Below, piece after piece: positions 52,907-61,449 of a DNA stretch of 64,000 nt. The position numbers were made by a program, and so were the translations under genes. This DNA is from Chitinophaga sp. SYP-B3965 (GTDB lineage: Bacteria > Bacteroidota > Bacteroidia > Chitinophagales > Chitinophagaceae), in NCBI RefSeq assembly GCF_009647655.1, contig NZ_WJFD01000004.1, forward strand, positions 62,001-126,000, in the 5' to 3' direction. Positions within the stretch are counted from its first letter, which is position 1; every line of letters starts with the position of its first letter. Under the pieces are notes generated by a model. The model was not told the DNA's origin. It ran no database searches and worked only from the letters and a program-made list of their open reading frames with translations.

Positions 52907-53206
52907 ATGAAGAAAACACTTGGTCAACTCTTTCTGATTGCAGTTGTATTATATGGATGCGCTAAAGGCATCAATCCTAATGATACCGCAAAAGTAGAAG
53001 CAGCTTTTTCAAAGTATGAAGATTCAGATGGTAAATCCATCTTCCGCGAGAAATGCGCAAAATGTCACGGTTACAGGATCCCTGAAACGCATACAGCGGG
53101 TCAGTGGCCTAAAATTATTGACAGGATGGCCTCTAAAGCAAAACTCACTGCTGATCAAAAATCGGCTGTATTGGCTTTTGTGACCAAACATGCGAAAGCA
53201 TCCTGA
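52907..53206 (+). CDS. Small cytochrome c lipoprotein
   Basis: 99 residues from the ATG at 52907 (MKKTLGQLFLIAVVLYGC), lipobox Cys18; two earlier in-frame ATG/TTG starts are possible but extend the hydrophilic N-terminus. Haem motif C50-A-K-C53-H54 with downstream QWPKIIDRM that can give the distal Met. A membrane-anchored periplasmic electron carrier. Terminator follows. Confidence 0.85.
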   Translation: MKKTLGQLFLIAVVLYGCAKGINPNDTAKVEAAFSKYEDSDGKSIFREKCAKCHGYRIPETHTAGQWPKIIDRMASKAKLTADQKSAVLAFVTKHAKAS

Positions 53207-53227
53207 GTTGTTACTTAAATGAACTTG

Positions 53228-53254
53228 AAAGGCGACCCCACCGGTCGCCTTTTC
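53228..53254 (+). terminator. Terminator of the small cytochrome gene
   Basis: AAAGGCGACC-CCACC-GGTCGCCTTTT, 9-10-bp stem with T-rich end, 22 bp after the stop. Confidence 0.8.
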
Positions 53255-53257
53255 TAT

Positions 53258-53265
53258 TATATTTG
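53258..53265 (+). promoter_or_regulatory. -7-like box of the GNAT gene
   Basis: TATATTTG, ending only 5 bp before the ATG at 53271, so the transcript should be leaderless or nearly so. Confidence 0.45.
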
Positions 53266-53270
53266 TATCC

Positions 53271-53813
53271 ATGCAGCACTTCCTTCCCAATGGCAAAAAG
53301 CTGGTGATCCGCAGGCCGGAAGTCAGCGATGCGCAGGCTTGCCTGGACTGCTTTCTGCAATTGACGCAGGAAACAGATTTCCTGCTGTACACCCATGAAG
53401 AAGCAAAGAAATTTGACCTCGCGGCAGAAGAAGCTTTCATCCGTTCTTACCTTCATCATCCGGATAATTTATTCCTGATAGCAGAAGCAGATGGAGAAGT
53501 AGTAGGTACCTTAAGCCTGAACCAGGCACGTTTTCAGAAGCAAAAACACATGGCCCTGATGGGCGTGGCCGTATTGCACAGGTACTGGAATATGGGTATT
53601 GGCAGGCGATTACTTACCGCCGCCATCCGCTGGGTGGAAGAGCATCCGCATATTACCACCATTCATTTTGAAGTATTGGCCACCAATGAGCGGGCCATTC
53701 AATTATACCGTAATTTTAATTTTATTGAACATGGCCGTATACCACAGGGCCTGAGGCAAACGAATGGAGACTGGATAGACCTGGTGGTGATGAGTAAACG
53801 GATCAAACATTAA
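53271..53813 (+). CDS. GNAT-family N-acetyltransferase
   Basis: 180 residues. Acetyl-CoA-binding motif A is HMALMGVAVLHRYWNMGIGRRLL (Q/RxxGxG/A-like NMGIGR), followed by IHFEVLATNERAIQLYRNFNF, where the Asn-Glu and Tyr are typical. The N-terminal part (LVIRRPEVSDAQACLDCFLQ) is the usual start. Substrate unknown. Followed 5 bp later by the M48 peptidase gene, so they form an operon. Confidence 0.9.
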   Translation: MQHFLPNGKKLVIRRPEVSDAQACLDCFLQLTQETDFLLYTHEEAKKFDLAAEEAFIRSYLHHPDNLFLIAEADGEVVGTLSLNQARFQKQKHMALMGVAVLHRYWNMGIGRRLLTAAIRWVEEHPHITTIHFEVLATNERAIQLYRNFNFIEHGRIPQGLRQTNGDWIDLVVMSKRIKH

Positions 53814-53818
53814 TACCT

Positions 53819-54877
53819 ATGCAAACTTACCAGGGAACTTATGCTTATGATTCTCCGGACAATGTTCAACCGGCAGCCATAACGGCCACCGGTAAACGAA
53901 TTGAGATCCATCTGAAAGATGCAGATGGTAATCCCCGTACTGTATTCTGGTATTGGTATAATGTAGTGCCCGGAAAAGAAACCTATGGTGGCTGCACCCT
54001 TCATCACACAGGGCTTCCACAGCAAACCCTGCATGTTTCCTCCAATGAATTTGCTGCCTTCGCGTTGCAAAAAATGAAACATACTGCGCCTAATAATGCT
54101 TTAGCAGTTATGTTGGGTGCAGGTGTTTGTGTGATAGCATTGATTGCCATTGCGTGGTTCTGGTTATTACCTTTCGCTGCCGGCCGTGTGGCCAATACGC
54201 TACCTATTGAATACGAAGTGAAATTCGGAGAGCAATCTTACAACACCCTCATCAAAGATTTTAAAGTATTGCCTGAGCAAACAGAGCAGGCAAACGCATT
54301 CTATAAGGCCATGAATATTTCTTCCGCTTACCCCATACAGATCACCGTGGTGGAAAAAGCAGAGACAAATGCATTCGCTATTCCGGGCGGGCATATTGTA
54401 GTATTCAGTGGTTTATTGCAACAAATGCAACACCCGGAAGAACTGGCGGCATTGCTGGCACATGAATATTCACACGTGCAATTGCGGCATACTACCCGTT
54501 CCCTGGTACAAAGCCTGGGCACTTATGCCATGATCTCCATGGTGTTCGGTGATGTTACAGGGCTGGGGGCTGTGATCGTAGAAAATGCCAATACCCTCAA
54601 AAGTCTGGAGTATTCCCGCAAACTGGAAAAGGAAGCTGATCTGAATGGATTGCAATTGCTGCAACAGCGAAAAATTAACGGAGAAGGATATATCTGGTTA
54701 TTCACTACCTTGAAGAAAGGTACAGGTTCAGGCGCCGCTACTTCAGAATGGCTAAGCAGTCATCCGGACCTTGAACGCCGCATGGAATATGTAAAAAGCA
54801 AACTTGTTGGAGTGGCTCCCATACCGGTTTCTGCCCCTATGCAAATAATTTGGAAGCAATTAAAAGCAGATTATTGA
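53819..54877 (+). CDS. M48-family membrane-associated metallopeptidase
   Basis: 352 residues. One transmembrane segment at about 97-119 (ALAVMLGAGVCVIALIAIAW), no cleaved signal; the first 90 residues are a cytosolic beta-rich domain of unknown type. M48 core: TNAFAIPGGHIVVFSGLL, zinc motif H215-E-Y-S-H219 in LLAHEYSHVQLRHTTRS, third ligand in LEKEADLNGLQLL. Members clip or degrade membrane and envelope proteins. Shares an operon with the GNAT gene. Confidence 0.9.
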   Translation: MQTYQGTYAYDSPDNVQPAAITATGKRIEIHLKDADGNPRTVFWYWYNVVPGKETYGGCTLHHTGLPQQTLHVSSNEFAAFALQKMKHTAPNNALAVMLGAGVCVIALIAIAWFWLLPFAAGRVANTLPIEYEVKFGEQSYNTLIKDFKVLPEQTEQANAFYKAMNISSAYPIQITVVEKAETNAFAIPGGHIVVFSGLLQQMQHPEELAALLAHEYSHVQLRHTTRSLVQSLGTYAMISMVFGDVTGLGAVIVENANTLKSLEYSRKLEKEADLNGLQLLQQRKINGEGYIWLFTTLKKGTGSGAATSEWLSSHPDLERRMEYVKSKLVGVAPIPVSAPMQIIWKQLKADY

Positions 54878-54920
54878 CAGCAATAAAAAAATGCCGAAAT
54901 TAGAGTAGAGAATACATCAT

Positions 54921-55997
54921 ATGAACCGATACGACCGACAAATTCGCCTGAATGGTTTTGGGCCAGACAAACAGGATCTGCTTCATGAAGCTGCTGTACT
55001 GGTAGTAGGTGCAGGTGGCCTGGGAGTGCCTGTACTGCAATATCTTACGGCAATGGGAGTGGGGAAGTTAGGGATCATTGAGCAGGATGCCATCTCTATC
55101 ACCAATCTTCACCGCCAGGTTTTATATCGCACGGAGGATGATGGTAAACCGAAATTGCAAACGGCCATCAACCGCCTGAAAGAGCTGAATCCTGAAGTGA
55201 ATTTTGTTGCACACAATACTTTCCTCACTACCGCCAATGCATTGGATATTGTAGCGAAGTATGATCTCGTGATAGATTGTTCCGATAACTTTGGTACACG
55301 TTACCTCGTGAATGATGCCTGCGTAATATTGGGCCGGCCATTTGTGTCCGGCGCTATTTTCGAATTTGAAGGGCAGGTGAGCGTATTTAATTACCAGGGC
55401 AGTGCCACTTACCGCTGCCTGTTCCCGGAACCAGGTATTGCACCGGATTGTAACGCCGTGGGCGTATTGGGTGTTTTGCCAGGAATTATAGGTTGCTACC
55501 AGGCCAACGAAGCTGTAAAAGTGATCTGCAACATCGGGGAGCCTTTGGCCAATCAGTTGTTAACGATCAATATCCTGGATAATACACAACAGATCTTTAC
55601 TTTTCAGAATATCCCTGCCAACCACAAGATCAGTGAACTGCAGGAGAGTTATGGGGATAGTGTTTGCGATCCTCAGCATATGCAGCATCTTTCTGTAGAG
55701 GAATTACAACAATGGCTGGAACAGGGCATTGATTTTCAGTTAGTAGACGTGCGCGAAAAAGAGGAATGGGAGATCTGTCATATTGAGGGGGCCCTCCATA
55801 TTCCTATGCGCCGTATTGAGGCCTCCATTGCCGGTCTTGCCAAAAAGAAACCCGTTGCCGTGATCTGCCATCACGGAATGCGCAGCAAAGCAGTAGCGCA
55901 ACAACTGGTACAATCCGGTTTTAATGAGGTTTTTAATGTAACAGGCGGCATCCACGCCTGGGCCCTTGAAATAGACAAGAATATGAACGTCTATTAA
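54921..55997 (+). CDS. ThiF/MoeB-type adenylyltransferase with rhodanese domain
   Basis: 358 residues. Residues 1-235 form a ThiF/MoeB/E1-like adenylating domain: nucleotide loop VVGAGGLGVPVLQYLTAMG, ITNLHRQVLYRTEDDG, DCSDNFGTRYLVNDAC and YRCLFPEPGIAPDCNAVGVLG. Residues about 260-358 are a rhodanese domain with active Cys316 in VICHHGMRS. Together they activate and thiolate the C-terminus of a ubiquitin-like sulfur carrier (ThiS or MoaD type). The two Cys pairs that hold zinc in MoeB are not complete: the first Cys of CYRC is Thr (TYRC) and no second pair is seen. No thiamine or Mo-cofactor genes nearby. Confidence 0.9.
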   Translation: MNRYDRQIRLNGFGPDKQDLLHEAAVLVVGAGGLGVPVLQYLTAMGVGKLGIIEQDAISITNLHRQVLYRTEDDGKPKLQTAINRLKELNPEVNFVAHNTFLTTANALDIVAKYDLVIDCSDNFGTRYLVNDACVILGRPFVSGAIFEFEGQVSVFNYQGSATYRCLFPEPGIAPDCNAVGVLGVLPGIIGCYQANEAVKVICNIGEPLANQLLTINILDNTQQIFTFQNIPANHKISELQESYGDSVCDPQHMQHLSVEELQQWLEQGIDFQLVDVREKEEWEICHIEGALHIPMRRIEASIAGLAKKKPVAVICHHGMRSKAVAQQLVQSGFNEVFNVTGGIHAWALEIDKNMNVY

Positions 55998-56106
55998 ATT
56001 CTCCCCCCTCTCTGGAATGAATTTTGTACTTTTTAGGAGAACCGGGCACACCCGGTTAAACTTTGCACGCATTAGTACGTCTCACTATCTATAAATTCTT
56101 TTGCAT

Positions 56107-57552
56107 ATGGCTGTTGTTCCAGAACAAACACAATTGCAGCACCTTGCCTGGAGAGCGGGATTTGGCGAAAGCCTCCCGGTAATTAATTCCTGGGCAAAGA
56201 AAAGGAGGAAGGAAGTAGTACGAAAGCTGATCCTTGGTCCTGAAGCTGCACTTGATCCCGTTAAAGTAATTGATGAAACTGATCTGCCGGATTACCAGCG
56301 CCAGCGTAATATGGGCGCAGAAGAACGCAAGGCAGTACAGAAAATGAACACAGATGGCATCAAAGACCTGAACGTGATGTGGACGCACGCCATGATCAAT
56401 AATCCGCATCCCCTGCGGGAAAAAATGGCGCTCTTCTGGCACGGCCATTTTGCCTGCCGCACGCAAAACGTGCTTTTCAATCAACAGCTGTTACAAGTGA
56501 TCCGCCAATACGGGCTGGATAATTTTGGCGGCCTGCTGCGCGAAGTGTCTAAAACACCCGCTATGCTGGCCTTCCTCAATAACCAGCAGAACCGCAAGCA
56601 AAAACCAAATGAGAACTTTGCCCGTGAAGTGATGGAATTATTCACCATGGGTCGTGGTAATTATACGGAAACAGATGTGAAAGAAGCAGCCAGGGCTTTC
56701 ACCGGTTGGGGATATGATGAAGTGGGCCAATTCAAGTTCAGAAAGAACCTCCACGATGAAGGCACTAAAACCCTGCTGGGTAAAACCGGTAAGTTTGATG
56801 GAGATGATGTGATCAACATCCTGCTGGAACAAAAGCAAACAGCAAAGTACATCACCACCAAGATCTACCGCTACTTCGTCAATGAAGAAGTGAACGAAGC
56901 ACACGTTAATAAACTCGCTGATAAATTCTATTCGTCTAATTATGATCTGCGTGCCCTCATGCAGGAGATCTTTTTAGCGGACTGGTTCTATGAAGAAAAG
57001 AACATCGGCAGCAAGATCAAATCTCCCGTGGAATTGCTGGTAGGATTGCGTAAATCCATCCCCATGCAATTTGAACAGGAAGAAGCGATGCTGGTATTCC
57101 AACGTGTGATGGGCCAGGTATTATTCTATCCGCCCAACGTAGCCGGCTGGCCTGGCGGACGCAGCTGGATAGACAGTTCCAGCCTGATGTTCCGCATGCG
57201 CGTACCACAGATCATTTTGTATTCGCAGGAATTTAATATCCGCCCTAAAGAGATCACACCAGAAATGGGAGAGGGCGCGAATTATAAAATGACGATGCAG
57301 GTGAATGAGTTCCTGAAAAAGCAATATGCACGAAGAGTGAATGCAAAGGTGGACTGGAATCCTTACCTGAAGGACTTCGAAGACACCCCGCGCGAAAAAC
57401 TCGCCGATCAGATCGCGCAGTCTTTGCTGCTGAAGAATAATTCGATCAATAAAGAATTACTGGAAAAATATTCGGATAGTTCCTCACGTGAGAATTACAT
57501 CAAAACAGTTACCATTGATGTAATGAGCACGCCGGAATACCAATTGTGTTAA
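56107..57552 (+). CDS. DUF1800-family protein
   Basis: 481 residues from the ATG at 56107. DUF1800 blocks: AWRAGFGESLPVINSW, DLNVMWTHAMINNPHPLREKMALFWHGHF, NENFAREVMELFTMGRGNYTETDVKEAARAFTGW, and VAGWPGGRSWIDSSSLMFRM. No signal peptide is evident, although family members are often exported. The DUF1501 gene follows after 18 bp; the two families occur as pairs in Bacteroidota and other phyla. Function unknown. Confidence 0.93.
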   Translation: MAVVPEQTQLQHLAWRAGFGESLPVINSWAKKRRKEVVRKLILGPEAALDPVKVIDETDLPDYQRQRNMGAEERKAVQKMNTDGIKDLNVMWTHAMINNPHPLREKMALFWHGHFACRTQNVLFNQQLLQVIRQYGLDNFGGLLREVSKTPAMLAFLNNQQNRKQKPNENFAREVMELFTMGRGNYTETDVKEAARAFTGWGYDEVGQFKFRKNLHDEGTKTLLGKTGKFDGDDVINILLEQKQTAKYITTKIYRYFVNEEVNEAHVNKLADKFYSSNYDLRALMQEIFLADWFYEEKNIGSKIKSPVELLVGLRKSIPMQFEQEEAMLVFQRVMGQVLFYPPNVAGWPGGRSWIDSSSLMFRMRVPQIILYSQEFNIRPKEITPEMGEGANYKMTMQVNEFLKKQYARRVNAKVDWNPYLKDFEDTPREKLADQIAQSLLLKNNSINKELLEKYSDSSSRENYIKTVTIDVMSTPEYQLC

Positions 57553-57570
57553 ACTGAAATCCGTAGTACT

Positions 57571-58767
57571 ATGCAAGTTAACAGACGCAGGTTCTTACAA
57601 GTAGGATCACTCGCTTCAGCCAGCCTGATGCTGCCTAAATTCCTGAAAGCCATGGAGCAGGGCAACCTGGTCCCTCCCGGCAACAAAGTATTGGTAGTAG
57701 TACAACTATCCGGCGGCAATGATGGTCTTAATACCGTGATCCCTTACCGCAACGATATTTACTATAAAATGCGCCCTACCCTCGGTATCAAAAGAGAGCA
57801 GGCGCTGGCGCTCAACGATGAGCTGGGTATCCATCCCGCACTGAAAAGTTTCAAAGCTTTGTATGATGATGGCTCATTAGGTGTTCTCAATAGTGTAGGT
57901 TATCCTAATCCGGACCGTTCGCATTTCCGTTCTATGGATATCTGGCAAAGCGCCAGCGATTCCAAAGATTACTGGGGTACCGGCTGGTTAGGCCGTTACC
58001 TGGATGCGCAATGTAAAGGATGTGACATGCCAACGCAGGCGCTGGAAATAGATGATACACTCAGCATGGCTTTGAAGGGAGATGCCGTGAAAGGCCTTGC
58101 CCTCACAGATCCGCAACGTTTATTCGGCGCCAGCAATGATCGTTATTTCAAAGAGTTGCTGAAGCAATCTCATGAGGATGAACATCAGAATGTAGGGTAT
58201 CTCTACAAAACAATGGCGGAAACTATTTCTTCTGCCGCTTACATTCAGCAACAGTTTAAAACATACAAGAGCAAGGAGTCATATCCTGCTACAGAATTAG
58301 GCCGCAATATGAAAACCATTGCGGAGCTGATCATGACGGATATCAATACCAGTGTTTACTATGTTTCGCATGGTAGTTTTGATACGCATGTGGGGCAGCA
58401 GGGACAACAGCAGCGATTGTTTGAGCAATTGAGTGATGCTTTGCAGACGTTCACTACTGATCTGAAAAAGAATGATCGTTTCAAGGATGTGCTGGTGATG
58501 ACCTTCTCTGAATTTGGCCGCCGTGTGGGGCAGAATGCAAGTGGTGGTACGGATCATGGAACAGCGAATAATATGTTCCTGATAGGTGGTGGCTTGCAGC
58601 AGAAAGGTGTGCTGAATGAAGGCCCGGATCTGAATAATTTACAGGAGGGTGATCTGCAGTATAAAGTAGACTTTAAGAATGTATATGCTACCCTGCTGAA
58701 GAAGTGGCTGGGAGCGGATGATCAGGCGATCCTTAAAAAACAATACGAACATTTATCATTCATATAG
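57571..58767 (+). CDS. DUF1501-family exported protein
   Basis: 398 residues. Tat signal (NRRRFLQVGSLASASLMLPKFL). The mature protein is of the alkaline-phosphatase/sulfatase-like DUF1501 fold: VVVQLSGGNDGLNTVIPYRNDIYY early, NSVGYPNPDRSHFRSMDIWQ and the late MTFSEFGRRVGQNASGGTDHGTANNMF, with residues that would bind metal. Its partner is the DUF1800 gene upstream. Export by Tat suggests that a folded cofactor-bearing complex is transported. Ends before a terminator and a tandem-repeat array. Confidence 0.93.
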   Translation: MQVNRRRFLQVGSLASASLMLPKFLKAMEQGNLVPPGNKVLVVVQLSGGNDGLNTVIPYRNDIYYKMRPTLGIKREQALALNDELGIHPALKSFKALYDDGSLGVLNSVGYPNPDRSHFRSMDIWQSASDSKDYWGTGWLGRYLDAQCKGCDMPTQALEIDDTLSMALKGDAVKGLALTDPQRLFGASNDRYFKELLKQSHEDEHQNVGYLYKTMAETISSAAYIQQQFKTYKSKESYPATELGRNMKTIAELIMTDINTSVYYVSHGSFDTHVGQQGQQQRLFEQLSDALQTFTTDLKKNDRFKDVLVMTFSEFGRRVGQNASGGTDHGTANNMFLIGGGLQQKGVLNEGPDLNNLQEGDLQYKVDFKNVYATLLKKWLGADDQAILKKQYEHLSFI

Positions 58768-58802
58768 TTTGTTGAAGAACCTGAATTTTGCTTATGAAGA
58801 AA

Positions 58803-58847
58803 GAAGCCGCCTCGATTGTGTTCGAAGGCGGCTTCAGATTTTTTATT
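58803..58847 (+). terminator. Terminator of the DUF1800-DUF1501 operon
   Basis: GAAGCCGCCT / AGGCGGCTTC, 10-bp stem with a 13-base loop followed by AGATTTTTTATTT, 35 bp after the stop. Confidence 0.8.
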
Positions 58848-58849
58848 TA

Positions 58850-59456
58850 AGACCCCTTCGGGGTCGGGGGTATTTTTTTACTGAAATTTAACTCCTGATT
58901 GGCTTTTACTTTTATACTTTAAAACCCACCCCGGAGAGGTGTTTTAATTGAAACTTAGCTCTTGATTAGCTTTTACTTTTATACTATAAAACCCACCCCG
59001 GAGGGGGTGTTTTTTGAAATTTGCTCTTGAGCGGCTTTTGCTTTTATACTATAACCAATTCCGGAGGGTGTTTTTTTATTGCAATTTAACTCCTGAGTAG
59101 GTTTTACTTTTATACTATAACCTACCCCGGAGGGGGGGTGAAATTAGCTCCTAAGCGGCTTTTGCTTTTATACTATAACCAATTCCGGAGGGTGTTTTTT
59201 TATTGCAATTTAACTCCTGAGTAGGTTTTACTTTTATACTATAACCTACCCCGGAGGGGGTGTTTTTGAAATTAGCTCCTAAGCGGCTTTTACTTTTATA
59301 CTATACCCCCGAAGGGAGGTGTTTTTTATTGAAATTTAACCCCTGAGCAGCTTTTACTTTAATAGTATAAAACCCCACCCCGAAGGGGTGTTTTGATTGA
59401 AACTTAGCTCCCGGGCTACTTTTTATTGAAAGCCCTCAAGGCGCAGCTTTTACTTT
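58850..59456 (+). repeat. Tandem intergenic array, about 8 units of about 65 bp with terminator-like hairpins
   Basis: Each unit reads roughly TGAAATTTAACTCCTGAGTA, then GGTTTTACTTTTATACTATA, then ACC-CCGGAGGGGGTG and a T-run. The CCCC-GGAGGGG part can form a hairpin. Two adjacent units (59030-59136) are repeated base for base at 59154-59260, about 106 bp, so the array has expanded recently in pairs. It lies between the convergent DUF1501 gene and the beta-lactamase gene and reaches the beta-lactamase stop. No coding frame. Confidence 0.9.
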
Positions 59457-60361
59457 TTATCAGAAGAAACCGCCTCATCATAAGCCGCCTTCGCCACTTT
59501 CGCAATCACTCCCTCTCTCGTTGCCTCATCGGCCTTACTCATAGACACAAACACCACAATCGCCAGCTTCTGGCCATTCGGCAGGAAAATGATCCCTGCA
59601 TCATTGGTAGCAGCATACACCCCATCCTTACTCCCGGAAGTTCCCGTTTTATGCGCCACCACCACATTAGCCGGTAAAAGCCCCTTGATCCTGTGCGGCC
59701 CTGTAGAAGTCTCCGTCATGATCTTCCAAAGGAATGCATTGGTAGTTTTAGACAAAGCAGTGCCTTTGTTCAGGATCTCCAGCAGATCAACGATGGCGGT
59801 GGGTGTACTCCAGTTGGTAAATTGCACATCCCAGGAAGAAGCCATTTTAGCTTCGCTGGCGGCAATAGCAATATCCTTTACGCCCAGGCTGTGAATATAT
59901 TCATCGATGGCACCTTCCCCACCGGCAAGGTCTATCAGCACATCACAGGCAATATTATCACTCTGCGAAACCATGAGGCTCAGCAAATGGGATAAAGTAA
60001 CATCCATATTGCCGGCAGGAAATGAATCCCGCAGCGGGCTATGCGTATCCGGCACCATCCATTTTTTATCGATATAGATCTTTTGCTCCAGTTGTAATCT
60101 CCCCTGATCTACCTGGTGCAGGAGTGCCATGGCGATAGGGAATTTGAAAACACTATGCATGGCGTAATTAGTGGTATCATTAAAAGTGACCGTATCCCGG
60201 GTATCAAGATTACGGATAGATACGCCAACTTGTCCATCTATGGTAGCGGCGATCTGGGCTATCTGCAAACGGAGCCTGGAATCTGTGGAAGACTGAGTCG
60301 TGGGCGCATGGCACGCAGCCAGTACCAGTAAAGTGGTTGCGGATAAAACAGTGAATTTCAT
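59450..60361 (-). CDS. Class A beta-lactamase
   Basis: 303 residues with a lipoprotein-type signal (LLVLAAC-HAP), so it is probably membrane-anchored. Serine beta-lactamase motifs: S70-V-F-K73, S134-D-N136, Glu170 in AASEAKMASSW, and K238-T-G240. The insertions and the HSVFKFPIAM block suit the Bacteroidota subclass (CepA/CfxA/PER-like A2). Hydrolyses beta-lactams in the periplasm; its spectrum cannot be read. The repeat array ends inside its last codons; no regulator gene is adjacent. Confidence 0.92.
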   Translation of the reverse strand: MKFTVLSATTLLVLAACHAPTTQSSTDSRLRLQIAQIAATIDGQVGVSIRNLDTRDTVTFNDTTNYAMHSVFKFPIAMALLHQVDQGRLQLEQKIYIDKKWMVPDTHSPLRDSFPAGNMDVTLSHLLSLMVSQSDNIACDVLIDLAGGEGAIDEYIHSLGVKDIAIAASEAKMASSWDVQFTNWSTPTAIVDLLEILNKGTALSKTTNAFLWKIMTETSTGPHRIKGLLPANVVVAHKTGTSGSKDGVYAATNDAGIIFLPNGQKLAIVVFVSMSKADEATREGVIAKVAKAAYDEAVSSDKK

Positions 60362-60470
60362 GGATGTAAGTATTTGGAAACGGAAGATAAAGGATAACGC
60401 GCATTCGTTTTGCTGTCATTTTGGCAAGTTTTTCATGTGGCTTGTTTTATGCGATAGAGGGGGAATAAAG

Positions 60471-60477
60471 AAGGAGG
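60471..60477 (+). promoter_or_regulatory. Strong Shine-Dalgarno site of the HtrA-like gene
   Basis: AAGGAGG four bases before the ATG at 60482. Such complete sites are rare in this window, where most starts lack one. Confidence 0.7.
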
Positions 60478-60481
60478 TTAT

Positions 60482-61402
60482 ATGGATGCGTATTCTGAAA
60501 TCATCCATCATGCAGTAGAAGCTGCGAGCAGATCAGTTGTGAAGATAGAACGGCTGGATGCTCAAAGGAAAGTGACCGGAACCGGTTCGGGGTTCTTCTT
60601 TTCTTCTGATGGTTATTTATTTACGAACTCTCATGTAGTGCACAACGGCAGCTTTTTCAATGTAATGCTGCACGATGGCACTGTTTACCCCGCTACACTG
60701 GCGGGTGAAGATCCGGATACGGACATTGCCATCCTCAAATCTACGGCGTACGACTTTCAGGCAGCACAATTGGGCGACACAAACGATTTGCAGATCGGCC
60801 AGCTGGTGATTGCCATTGGTAACCCCATGGGCTTTCAGCATACTGTAACAGCAGGTGTGGTGAGTGCTTTAGGACGTTCCTTACTAAGTGAAACCGGCAG
60901 GTTAATGGATGACCTTGTGCAAACGGATGCGGCTTTAAATCCGGGAAACTCCGGTGGGCCGCTGATCAATTATAAAGGAGAAGTGATTGGTGTGAACACC
61001 GCTATGATCCGTGGCGCGCAGGGATTGTGTTTTGCGATCAGCATTAACACAGCCCGTGTGATAGCAGCGGAACTGATGAAATCCGGTAAAGTGAGAAGGG
61101 CTTATCTGGGCATGATGCTGCAACAGATCAACCTGGTGCCGAAGTTGCGCAGTGGCCTGGAGTTGAAGAACAAGAGCGCACTTTTTGTAACAGGTGTGGA
61201 AGCTGGCAGTCCGGCTGGAAAAGCGGGGATTGCAGATGGCGATATCATTGTGTCTTTCAATGACAACCCGGTAGAAACATCGGATGCATTATTCCGTCAG
61301 CTGGACCGTGAGAAGATCGGGCAATTCCAGTACATCCGCGTGATCCGCCAGAATCGTTTACTGGAACTGAGGGTAACGCCCACAGAGAAAAAAGCGGCTT
61401 AA
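60482..61402 (+). CDS. Trypsin-like serine protease with PDZ domain (HtrA/DegP-like)
   Basis: 306 residues. Catalytic triad in TNSH51VVH, PDTD81IAIL and NPGNS157GGPL; oxyanion block LVIAIGNPMGF. A single PDZ domain (about 205-300) with GLELKNKSALFVTGVEAGSP. There is no signal peptide or membrane segment, so unlike DegP it should be cytosolic, and it lacks the second PDZ. Probably quality control. A terminator follows. Confidence 0.92.
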   Translation: MDAYSEIIHHAVEAASRSVVKIERLDAQRKVTGTGSGFFFSSDGYLFTNSHVVHNGSFFNVMLHDGTVYPATLAGEDPDTDIAILKSTAYDFQAAQLGDTNDLQIGQLVIAIGNPMGFQHTVTAGVVSALGRSLLSETGRLMDDLVQTDAALNPGNSGGPLINYKGEVIGVNTAMIRGAQGLCFAISINTARVIAAELMKSGKVRRAYLGMMLQQINLVPKLRSGLELKNKSALFVTGVEAGSPAGKAGIADGDIIVSFNDNPVETSDALFRQLDREKIGQFQYIRVIRQNRLLELRVTPTEKKAA

Positions 61403-61406
61403 AATT

Positions 61407-61449
61407 TTGCGGTCATCACTGACGAACCAATGATGACCGCAATTTTTTT
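61407..61449 (+). terminator. Terminator of the HtrA-like gene
   Basis: TTGCGGTCATCA / TGATGACCGCAA, 12-bp stem with a 12-base loop, followed by seven T. The end touches the stop of the convergent lipoprotein gene. Confidence 0.85.

Noticed and set aside
58850..59456. CRISPR-like array
   Set aside because: Units are contiguous and similar over their full length; there are no constant repeats with unique spacers and no cas genes.
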